This document shows positions 1 through 5,530 of a stretch of 5,530 nucleotides of DNA, one piece after another; within the stretch, counting starts at the first letter, position 1, and every line of letters begins with the position of its first letter. Below the pieces are notes generated by a model, which saw only the letters and a program-made list of their open reading frames with translations, was not told the origin of the DNA and did no database searches. The translations under genes and the position numbers were made by a program. Source of the stretch: an uncultured Clostridium sp. (GTDB lineage Bacteria; Bacillota; Clostridia; Clostridiales; Clostridiaceae); the NCBI RefSeq assembly GCF_937920395.1, contig NZ_CALEVF010000275.1, forward strand, positions 1 through 5,530, given 5' to 3'.

Positions 1-1
1 T

Positions 2-160
2 CTAAAGGTAAAATATATGGCTTCACTTGTAATGGCAAAACCATCAACATTTGAAGATGTATGGACTCAGTACACTAAGGAAATGAAATCCGCTAATTAT
101 AATGTTGGAGATGAATATACTACTCAGCAAATTCAACTAAGAGTAAAGAACTGGAAGTAA
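2..160 (+). CDS. Extracellular sugar-binding protein of an ABC transporter, C-terminal end only
   Basis: The open frame enters from the left edge and gives 52 residues before TAA at 158-160. The visible part reads VMAKPSTFEDVW, then YTKEMKSANY, and ends in RVKNWK. The pattern of M-A-K-P-[ST]-x-F-[DE]-x-[VT]-W, a short helix with Y and M, and a final basic helix ending in W is what I know from the C-termini of family 1 (LplA/YtcQ-like) solute-binding lipoproteins. Those proteins are usually about 500 residues, so roughly nine tenths of the gene, including its signal peptide and lipobox cysteine, lies outside the window. Two matching CUT1 permeases follow on the same strand, which supports the call. 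It would bind the sugar ligand on the outer face of the membrane. The ligand cannot be inferred from this tail. Confidence 0.78.
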   Translation, partial: LKVKYMASLVMAKPSTFEDVWTQYTKEMKSANYNVGDEYTTQQIQLRVKNWK

Positions 161-172
161 TCTAAGAAAATG

Positions 173-211
173 AATATTAAAAAGTATACATTAAGTATAC
201 TTTTTAATATT
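173..211 (+). terminator. Perfect 17-bp AU-rich hairpin between binding-protein and permease genes
   Basis: Bases 173-189 and 195-211 are exact reverse complements, with the loop ATTAA at 190-194. Only two of the 17 pairs are G-C (184/200 and 189/195). The 5' arm holds an A run and the 3' arm a T run, so the structure could act as a weak terminator on either strand, although no separate T tract follows it at once. It starts 12 bases after the binding-protein stop codon. A partial terminator or 3' mRNA-stabilising stem here would fit the common pattern in which the binding protein is made in excess of the permeases. The structure is seen; its role is inferred. Confidence 0.55.
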
Positions 212-258
212 AATGTATGAAAAAAAAATTTTTGTGATACCAACATATCATATAGAGT

Positions 259-286
259 TTTACATAGATTGTTTTATAAATATAAT
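259..286 (+). promoter_or_regulatory. Possible sigma-A-like promoter before the first permease
   Basis: TTTACA at 259-264 and TATAAT at 281-286 are separated by 16 bases, a near-consensus -35/-10 pair. The expected transcription start, about 293, falls inside the ribosome binding site (AGGAGGGG, 292-299) and only 12 bases before the ATG. This would make an unusually short leader. The region is very AT-rich, so a chance match is likely. A tract of nine A followed by five T (220-233) lies upstream and could be curved DNA. Confidence 0.22.
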
Positions 287-304
287 TATATAGGAGGGGT
301 TTAA

Positions 305-1270
305 ATGGGAAAAGCGCAAATTGAAATGGAAGCCAATCAAATTATTAGCTATAAAAGTAAAAAAACTTTTTTAACAAAAGTAAAAGAACAGAAGGAACTG
401 ATACTTATTACTCTTCCTTTTTTAGTATTACTTATAGTTTTTGTATATGTACCCTTATGGGGATGGATAATGGCTTTTCAAAACTATAAACCAGCTCTTG
501 GGGTTCAAGGTTCTGAATGGGTTGGTTTAAAAAACTTTTCTGTATTGTTTAAAGACCCTGACTTTTATCACGCAATAAGAAATACTCTTGGAATCAGTGT
601 CTTGAAATTTGTTACTGGGTTCACTGGAGCAATAACACTTGCTGTGTTGATAAATGAAGTAAGGAATGTTAAATTTAAGAAGGTAGTTCAGACTATATCA
701 TATCTACCGCATTTTGTTTCATGGGTAGTTGCAGCAAGTATAGTTACTACTGCACTATCGCCAGATAATGGTATAGTGAATGAGGTGCTAATTGCATTAC
801 ATTTCATTAAGGAACCTATAGCATTTATGGGTATTCCAAAACTATTTTGGGGGATATTAGCTGGTTCTGATCTTTGGAAAGAGATAGGATGGAGTACCAT
901 TATTTATCTAGCAGCAATGACTGCTATTGATAATGAATTGTATGAGGCTGCAAGTATTGATGGAGCCGGTAGAATTAGAAAAGTATTTGCAATAACATTA
1001 CCAAGTATAATTCCTACTATAAAAATATTAATGATACTTAGCATTGGATGGTTATTAACTGCTAATTTTGAACAAGTGTATCTTCTTCGAAACGGTATGG
1101 TAGCCGATGTTTCAAATACACTAGAAATATATGTGTATAATTTAGGAATACCACTTGGAAGATATTCTTTTGCTACAACCGCTGGTATATTTACCTCTGT
1201 AGTATCACTAATTCTAGTAATGTCTTGTAATAGGTTATCAAAGTTGTTAGATGGCGAGAGTGCATTTTAA
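305..1270 (+). CDS. CUT1-type ABC sugar transporter permease, LplB-like
   Basis: This 321-residue membrane protein is one of the two channel-forming subunits of a carbohydrate ABC importer. The basic N-terminal tail is followed by a first membrane helix at about 31-52, with LPFLVLLIVFVYVPLWGW typical of LplB-like permeases. More hydrophobic segments lie near 93-117, 127-150, 180-205, 234-256 and 289-309, giving the usual six. The EAA loop that contacts the ATPase is clear: E214-A-A, G220 and L232-P233. The segment FQNYKPALGV near 58-67 and the W-V-G-L-K-N-F motif near 72-78 are also family hallmarks. The length is normal. ATG 305 is supported by AGGAGG at 292-297 with 7 bases of spacing. The next permease begins 23 bases after the stop, so the two are surely cotranscribed. 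The substrate is not known; polysaccharide breakdown products are usual for relatives. Confidence 0.96.
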   Translation: MGKAQIEMEANQIISYKSKKTFLTKVKEQKELILITLPFLVLLIVFVYVPLWGWIMAFQNYKPALGVQGSEWVGLKNFSVLFKDPDFYHAIRNTLGISVLKFVTGFTGAITLAVLINEVRNVKFKKVVQTISYLPHFVSWVVAASIVTTALSPDNGIVNEVLIALHFIKEPIAFMGIPKLFWGILAGSDLWKEIGWSTIIYLAAMTAIDNELYEAASIDGAGRIRKVFAITLPSIIPTIKILMILSIGWLLTANFEQVYLLRNGMVADVSNTLEIYVYNLGIPLGRYSFATTAGIFTSVVSLILVMSCNRLSKLLDGESAF

Positions 1271-1293
1271 ATATCTTTTTTAGGAGGGTTCTT

Positions 1294-2193
1294 ATGAAAA
1301 TTAAAGCGACAAGGGAGGATATAATTTTTGACACAATAAATTATATCCTATTGTGTCTTCTTATAATTATAACATTGTATCCATTTTTAAATACTATAGC
1401 TATTTCATTGAATGACTCAACTGATTCTATACGAGGTGGAATATATATTTGGCCAAGAAAATTTACAACGATTAACTATTCAATAATATTTAAGAATCAA
1501 GCTATTTATCATGCAGCATTTATTTCTACAGCGCGTGCTATTATTGGCGCGGCTTTGAATGTAACTTGTAGTCTTATAGTAGGATATGCTTTAAGCAGAC
1601 AAGAGTTTGTTTTTCGAAAATTTTATTCGAGAATATTTGTAGCATCAATGTATATAAGTGCTGGGTTAATTCCAGGCTACTTTTTAATAATGAATTTAAA
1701 TCTCAGAAATAATTTTCTAGTTTATGTGCTTCCTGCAGTTGTAAGCGCATTCAACATAATGATTGTAAGAAGTTATGTTGCAGGGTTACCTCCAAGTCTC
1801 ATTGAATCTGCTAAAATTGATGGGGCAAATGAGCTTAAGATAATATTTTCTATAGTAATGCCTCTAAGCGTACCTGTACTCGCAACAGTAATATTATTTG
1901 TTGCGGTTGGACAATGGAATTCTTGGTTCGACACCATGTTATATTGTTCAAACACTAACCTTAGTACGTTGCAGTTTGAACTTCAAAAGGTGCTACAATC
2001 AAGCTTATCAATGGCAAGTTCGGGAGCATCACAACTGGATGCACTAAAAGGTGCTAGCGCAAGGGCTACAGTTACACCTAATTCACTAAAGGCGGCAATG
2101 ACTATAGTTGCAATATTACCAATCTTAGTTGTTTACCCTTATTTGCAAAAGTATTTTACGAAAGGGCTTACACTTGGAGGAGTTAAGGGGTAA
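1294..2193 (+). CDS. CUT1-type ABC sugar transporter permease, YtcP/LplC-like
   Basis: This 299-residue protein is the partner permease of the transporter. Hydrophobic segments lie at about 14-37, 75-100, 113-134, 140-162, 188-206 and 265-284. The EAA loop is present in the form E171-S-A, G177 and P190, within IDGANELKIIF. The C-terminus YLQKYFTKG followed by GGVKG is the signature ending of the YtcP/LplC group, so the protein is complete. A hydrophilic stretch of about 40 residues rich in S and A (236-262) comes before the last membrane helix, also usual in this group. ATG 1294 has AGGAGGG at 1282-1288 and lies 23 bases after the previous stop. Its TAA overlaps an ATG by one base (TAATG, 2191-2195), but I do not take that ATG as the start of the next gene. 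No ATPase gene follows. Confidence 0.96.
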   Translation: MKIKATREDIIFDTINYILLCLLIIITLYPFLNTIAISLNDSTDSIRGGIYIWPRKFTTINYSIIFKNQAIYHAAFISTARAIIGAALNVTCSLIVGYALSRQEFVFRKFYSRIFVASMYISAGLIPGYFLIMNLNLRNNFLVYVLPAVVSAFNIMIVRSYVAGLPPSLIESAKIDGANELKIIFSIVMPLSVPVLATVILFVAVGQWNSWFDTMLYCSNTNLSTLQFELQKVLQSSLSMASSGASQLDALKGASARATVTPNSLKAAMTIVAILPILVVYPYLQKYFTKGLTLGGVKG

Positions 2194-2209
2194 TGCATAC
2201 AATAATAGC

Positions 2210-2261
2210 TTGCAATAAAAGCTCTAGCATTAATTTATTGATGCTGGAGCTTTTATTGCAA
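2210..2261 (+). terminator. Strong hairpin terminator after the permease pair
   Basis: Bases 2210-2230 and 2241-2261 pair along 21 positions with a single G-U wobble, across the loop 2231-2240. The stem centre is GC-containing (GCTCTAGCAT against ATGCTGGAGC). The 3' arm runs into TTTTATT at 2251-2257 and the 5' arm carries AAAA, so it has the form of a Rho-independent terminator that could work in both directions. It starts 17 bases after the second permease's stop codon. It probably ends or attenuates the transporter transcript before the two-component genes. Confidence 0.8.
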
Positions 2262-2266
2262 TGTTA

Positions 2267-2293
2267 TTGCCTTAAATGTATAGTTAATATAAT
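2267..2293 (+). promoter_or_regulatory. Possible promoter for the two-component genes
   Basis: TATAAT at 2288-2293 is preceded by TTGCCT at 2267-2272 with a short 15-base spacer, or by the weaker TTATTG at 2264-2269 with 18 bases. The expected start of transcription would be near 2300, just before the ribosome binding site at 2306-2314. The position between a terminator and a regulatory gene pair makes a separate promoter plausible. The -35 match is weak and AT-rich sequence gives TATAAT often. Confidence 0.33.
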
Positions 2294-2305
2294 TATTAGT
2301 AATGC

Positions 2306-2314
2306 AAGGAGGTG
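2306..2314 (+). promoter_or_regulatory. Ribosome binding site that decides the kinase start
   Basis: AAGGAGGTG is a near-complete match to the anti-Shine-Dalgarno sequence, and its AGGAGG core (2307-2312) ends 9 bases before TTG 2322. It lies well inside the longer frame that opens at ATG 2193 and is the main reason for preferring TTG. Confidence 0.8.
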
Positions 2315-2321
2315 CAATAAC

Positions 2322-4094
2322 TTGTTTAAATCATTGTTTAATAAACATATTATTAACAATATAAGCGTAAGAGACAAATTAATGCTTATTTATTTGTTGT
2401 GTGTATTTATTCCCGTAGTATTGACTAATATAATATTTATTAACATTACTAGTAATAATATAAAAAAGCAGCAGATTGTGCAAATTAAGGCTTCACTTGA
2501 TAGAACTAAAGACCAGTTATATAAAAATTTGAATGATGTTACAGTTGTTGGATTTACTATTATTTCGGATGATAAAATTAAGGAAGCCTTGGATAAACAA
2601 TATCCATCTATTGAAGCATTTTATGATATATATAGTGACTTTTTAAAAGATGCATTGATGAGAAAAAATTATCTAGCAAATCAGATAAGTGAAGTTGAGA
2701 TATATACACGAAATAAAAGTGTATTAAATAGTAGCGAATTTGTTCAAATAAATGATGAGGTTATGAAGAATTATTGGTATAGGGTAGTAACAAGTAATCC
2801 TTACAAGTTTCATTATGGTTATTTTAAGGAAAATGGAGAATGGAAGTTTAGTCTTATGAAAGTGCTAAGTGATTATGGAGACGGTGATTATAATAGCATA
2901 TTAAAAATAAATATAGATGACTCCGTTATTATGGATTCACTTAAGTCTGAGAAACTTACTGGAGAAGTATATTTAGTTAATGGAAAAAATCAAATATTAT
3001 ATACAACAGATAATAAATATATTAAAAATAATAATGTATTACCTGTTTATAATTCTAAATTACTTAAGGATAACCAGTACGAATTCAAAACTAATTTAGA
3101 CAAATATAGTGATTTGAAAAATTGGCATGTTATTTCTGTCATTAATAAATCCTATATTTCAGATGCAATACAGGGTTCTAAAAAATTTATTCTGTATATG
3201 GCGTTTATAGATTTACTATTTGCATTAATAGTTACATATATAATAGCTTTTTCTTTTACGAATAGACTAAGGATTCTAAGTATTCATATAAAGAAAGTTA
3301 GAAAACAAAAATATGAAATCATAGATTGTAATGAAGGTGGAGATGAAATTGGAGGTGTAATTAGGGAATTTAATTATATGACTATAAAAATTCAGGAACT
3401 TATTACTGATGTGTATGAAGTCAATATACAAAATAAAGGTATTGAAATTGAAAGAAGGAAGGCCGAAATAAAAGCACTTCAAAGTCAAATTAATCCTCAT
3501 TTTTTGTTTAATGTGCTTGAGAGTATACGAATGAGGAGTGTTATAAAAAAGGAAGTAGAAACTGCGCAAATAATAAAATATGTAGCTAAACTTTTTAGGA
3601 GACTTTTGGAGTGGGGAGATGACATGATACCGGCTAAGGTGGAAATGGATTATATTGAAGATTTTTTAAAAATTGAAAAATATAGATTTGGAGATAAGAT
3701 AGAGTATGAGATTATTATTAATGAGAAGGTACTGGATATAATGATACCAAAGATGATTTTGCAACCATTGGTTGAAAATGCTTGTATTCATGGTATTGAA
3801 GGTAAAAAGTATGGGGGAAAGTTAACTGTAAGTTTAGAGTATACTAATGGTAATATAATATGCAAGATAATTGATACTGGTACTGGAATTAAGAAAGAAA
3901 AACTTAAGGACATAGTGGAAAGTTTGGAACAAGAGCATGAAGGGAGAAAGAATATAGGTATTAGTAATGTATATAATAGATTGAAGCTAATTTATGGGAA
4001 TGATTTTGATTTTAAAATAAATAGTATTTGGGGTCAAGGAACAAAGATAATAATGAGAATACCTTCAAAGGTTAATGTTAGAAATCAGAGGTGA
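2322..4094 (+). CDS. YesM-type sensor histidine kinase
   Basis: This membrane kinase of about 590 residues (numbered from TTG 2322) should sense an extracellular signal and phosphorylate the regulator encoded next. After a short basic start (FKSLFNKHIINNISVRDKL) come membrane helix 1 (about 20-42), an extracellular region of about 245 residues that looks like a Cache-type sensor, and helix 2 (288-312). A HAMP linker follows (about 311-364, with DEIGGVIREFN), then a helical stretch. The His_kinase (PF06580) core has the phospho-acceptor H393 in QINPHFLFN. The HATPase domain has the N-box LVENACIHG (N486), DTGTG at 518-522, a NIGISN loop at 544-549 and GQGT at 571-574. All catalytic motifs are intact. 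The frame is open back to ATG 2193, but that 43-codon extension is encoded by the terminator hairpin. The stop is 4 bases before the regulator's start. Confidence 0.94.
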   Translation: MFKSLFNKHIINNISVRDKLMLIYLLCVFIPVVLTNIIFINITSNNIKKQQIVQIKASLDRTKDQLYKNLNDVTVVGFTIISDDKIKEALDKQYPSIEAFYDIYSDFLKDALMRKNYLANQISEVEIYTRNKSVLNSSEFVQINDEVMKNYWYRVVTSNPYKFHYGYFKENGEWKFSLMKVLSDYGDGDYNSILKINIDDSVIMDSLKSEKLTGEVYLVNGKNQILYTTDNKYIKNNNVLPVYNSKLLKDNQYEFKTNLDKYSDLKNWHVISVINKSYISDAIQGSKKFILYMAFIDLLFALIVTYIIAFSFTNRLRILSIHIKKVRKQKYEIIDCNEGGDEIGGVIREFNYMTIKIQELITDVYEVNIQNKGIEIERRKAEIKALQSQINPHFLFNVLESIRMRSVIKKEVETAQIIKYVAKLFRRLLEWGDDMIPAKVEMDYIEDFLKIEKYRFGDKIEYEIIINEKVLDIMIPKMILQPLVENACIHGIEGKKYGGKLTVSLEYTNGNIICKIIDTGTGIKKEKLKDIVESLEQEHEGRKNIGISNVYNRLKLIYGNDFDFKINSIWGQGTKIIMRIPSKVNVRNQR

Positions 4095-4095
4095 T
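4087..4095 (+). promoter_or_regulatory. Ribosome binding site overlapping the kinase stop codon
   Basis: AGAGGTGAT contains the kinase TGA (4092-4094), and its GAGGTG core ends 5 bases before TTG 4099. This supports TTG as the regulator's start and suggests translational coupling of the two genes. Confidence 0.7.
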
Positions 4096-4098
4096 ATT

Positions 4099-5530
4099 TT
4101 GTATAGAGTTATGATTGTAGATGATGAACCTTTTGTTAGAAAGGGGCTCCGATCTCTAATTAATTGGGAGAGTTATAATTTCAGTATATGTTATGAAGCA
4201 GATAATGGAAGGGATGCATTAAAATTAGCTAAGGATTTCAGACCTGATTTAATCATTACTGATATAAAAATGCCTGAAATGGATGGATTAGAACTTGTAA
4301 AAAAATGCGTGGAAAACGCAGACATAGAGTCAAAGTATATTATACTAACTGGCTTTAGTAATTTTGAATATGCTCAAAGATCAATGGGATATGGCGTATG
4401 TAATTATATTTTGAAACCGGTTGAGGAAGAAGAGATAATAGAGACTCTAATTAAATTAAATAAAGAACTTGATTTAAAAAGTGAAAAAATTCTCAATACG
4501 TTTAACTATGTGGATTTTACAACTAAAGTGTTAGAAAGATTTGTTAATGGATATATAGAACAAGATGAATTATATAAAATAAAACAATTTATACCTGAAT
4601 TTGAAAAGGGCGAATTTGTATATGTAATATTACAACCTATTAAAGTGTTAAATATACTAGAATATTACGAAGAAAATTCATATGAAATAATTAAAGAAAT
4701 AAAAAGGGTTATTTTAAATATTACCGGTATTAATAAGGCGTTAAATGTTTTATCAGAGAATAATGGATTAGAAATATTAGTGTCAATATCAAAGCTTAAT
4801 AAGAATAATATGGATATGAAATCTATTTTACAGACAATAATTGATGAAATATTAGAAAAAATAAGAATACATGTAATTATTTATACAGGGATAAGATTTA
4901 TTGGTATTCCTTCGATAAAGTGCTCTCGAGATTCTTGCTTGAATACTATAAATACAAATTTTATACTAAGCAAAAAAGGTATAGTAAGTTATGAGAATAT
5001 AGAGAATATAGTTTTTAATTATGGAAGTTCAAGCACTAAATTATTTGATGAATTATTAGAGTCTGTTGAAAAAAATAATATTAATAAGATATATGAAAAC
5101 ATAGAATATATTTATGAAAATCTTGCTATGCACAGAATTGCACCAGAAATTATAAAAGCCAACATATTAAGCTTTGAACTTGAGGTTATAAAATTAATTG
5201 TACATATGGGTGGTGATGTAAGAGAGGTATCTAATAGTTTTAAGCATCTTAAGTTTAACTTTATGATTATTTGTGATGTAAGGAAGCAATTAACAAAATT
5301 TTGCATTTTAGTTAGTGGATATATACATACCCTTAAACAAACCAGCAAATTTGGTATAGTATATGAAGTGCAAAAGTATATAAACAGTAATTATAATAAG
5401 GACATTAAATTGAAAGATATTTCAAAACAGTTTTCCATAAATACTATATATTTAGGACAGTTATTTAAAAAAAATTTTGTTACTACTCAGCCATTGCAAA
5501 TAGCAAAAACCCTTTTATTGGCAAAAAGGG
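4099..5530 (+). CDS. YesN-type response regulator with AraC-type DNA-binding domain, partial
   Basis: The open frame gives 477 residues and continues past the right edge. The receiver domain (1-120) has the acidic pair D8-D9 in MIVDDEP, phospho-acceptor D55 in IITDIKMPEMDG, T84 and K106 in YILKP, so it should be functional. Residues about 140-410 form the poorly conserved middle region usual in YesN-like regulators. The AraC domain begins near 422 (VQKYINSNYNKDIKLKDISKQF), and its first helix-turn-helix, with INTIYLGQLFKK at 447-458, matches the family well. After F460 the expected G, the YLxxLR linker helix and the second helix-turn-helix do not appear; instead the frame reads VTTQPLQIAK. 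The gene may be broken there. TTG 4099 is preferred over ATG 4111 because the latter would remove the first beta strand and lacks a site for the ribosome. It probably controls the transporter genes, but no binding site is identifiable here. Confidence 0.92.
   Translation, partial: MYRVMIVDDEPFVRKGLRSLINWESYNFSICYEADNGRDALKLAKDFRPDLIITDIKMPEMDGLELVKKCVENADIESKYIILTGFSNFEYAQRSMGYGVCNYILKPVEEEEIIETLIKLNKELDLKSEKILNTFNYVDFTTKVLERFVNGYIEQDELYKIKQFIPEFEKGEFVYVILQPIKVLNILEYYEENSYEIIKEIKRVILNITGINKALNVLSENNGLEILVSISKLNKNNMDMKSILQTIIDEILEKIRIHVIIYTGIRFIGIPSIKCSRDSCLNTINTNFILSKKGIVSYENIENIVFNYGSSSTKLFDELLESVEKNNINKIYENIEYIYENLAMHRIAPEIIKANILSFELEVIKLIVHMGGDVREVSNSFKHLKFNFMIICDVRKQLTKFCILVSGYIHTLKQTSKFGIVYEVQKYINSNYNKDIKLKDISKQFSINTIYLGQLFKKNFVTTQPLQIAKTLLLAKR
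5479..5530. other. Sequence at the right edge that does not fit the AraC domain; possible insertion junction
   Basis: From base 5479 the reading frame loses all resemblance to the AraC family, and neither of the other two + frames restores it, so a simple one-base frameshift does not explain the change. The segment holds a small inverted repeat, CCCTTTT at 5510-5516 and AAAAGGG at 5524-5530. On the minus strand it carries a short open tail, PFLPIKGFLLFAMAE, ending in tandem stops at 5480-5485. These traits would suit the end of a mobile element, but I do not recognise a known terminus and too little is visible to name one. Natural divergence or an assembly error are alternatives. Confidence 0.35.

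Larger units (their letters stand above)
2263..2321 (+). promoter_or_regulatory. Possible alternative leader hairpin over the kinase ribosome binding site
   Basis: GTTATTGC at 2263-2270 is an exact complement of GCAATAAC at 2314-2321, the bases just before TTG 2322. The ribosome binding site at 2306-2314 lies in or at the edge of the loop. The terminator's own 3' arm (TTATTGCA, 2253-2260) is also an exact complement of TGCAATAA at 2313-2320. The sequence therefore allows mutually exclusive pairings. The complementarity is seen; any regulatory role is inference, and eight AU-rich pairs across a 43-base loop are weak. Confidence 0.25.

Noticed and set aside
220..233. A9T5 tract as the T tract of a terminator
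   Set aside because: It is separated from the 173-211 hairpin by eight bases and starts with A residues, so on the + strand it does not form a standard hairpin plus T tract. Curved DNA or chance is as likely.
161..304. A riboswitch or catabolite-repression (cre) site before the first permease
   Set aside because: I found no cre-like sequence and no conserved riboswitch core; the gap is short and almost entirely A and T.
688..1955. Short minus-strand frames at 688-900 and 1773-1955 opposite the permeases
   Set aside because: Both overlap conserved parts of the permease genes and show no features of their own.
2193..2321. A separate small Cys/Leu-rich leader peptide, or an N-terminal extension of the kinase
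   Set aside because: The frame is open but covers a terminator hairpin, and its ATG has only poorly spaced purine-rich sequence (GGAGG at 2176-2180, AAGGGG at 2185-2190). The strong ribosome binding site belongs to TTG 2322.
3276..3569. A 97-codon open frame on the minus strand within the kinase gene
   Set aside because: It lies opposite conserved kinase sequence, including the phospho-acceptor region, and its Phe/Asn/Ile-rich composition is what an AT-rich antisense frame gives.
5112..5348. A 78-codon minus-strand open frame opposite the regulator
   Set aside because: No ribosome binding site or recognisable motif, and the + strand frame is clearly coding across it.

Overview
The window is an AT-rich stretch (GC by eye near 30%) with strong AGGAGG-type ribosome binding sites, TTG starts and proteins typical of low-GC Gram-positive bacteria. 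A Clostridia-like Firmicute is the best guess, inferred from composition and gene families rather than from a species marker. All genes lie on the + strand and form one sugar-uptake and sensing locus.

Layout. Positions 2-160 are the last 52 codons of a gene that looks like a family 1 extracellular solute-binding protein. A 144-base gap follows, containing a perfect 17-bp AU-rich hairpin (173-211). Next come two CUT1-type ABC transporter permeases, an LplB-like one (305-1270) and a YtcP/LplC-like one (1294-2193). Both carry the EAA loop that docks to the ATPase. Directly after the second permease is a strong terminator-like hairpin (2210-2261). Then comes a YesM-type sensor histidine kinase, best started at TTG 2322 and ending at 4094. 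A YesN-type response regulator with an AraC-type DNA-binding domain starts at TTG 4099 and is still open at the window edge.

How they work together (inference from family knowledge). The binding protein captures an oligosaccharide or related ligand outside the cell and the two permeases form the membrane channel. No ATPase gene is present, which is common in CUT1 systems of this group that share an MsmX-type ATPase encoded elsewhere. The kinase has an extracellular sensor domain between two membrane segments and would phosphorylate D55 of the regulator, which probably controls the transporter operon. The substrate cannot be told from the sequence.

Points of interest. The longest reading frame of the kinase starts at 2193 and runs through the terminator hairpin, so it is probably over-extended by 43 codons. 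The 3' arm of that hairpin, and a second copy of its terminal heptamer, can also pair with bases next to the kinase start codon. The regulator's AraC domain follows the family pattern up to residue 460 (base 5478) and then stops resembling it for the last 52 bases, which suggests a junction such as an insertion, rearrangement or assembly break. I see no new enzyme system, CRISPR array, tRNA or rRNA here.
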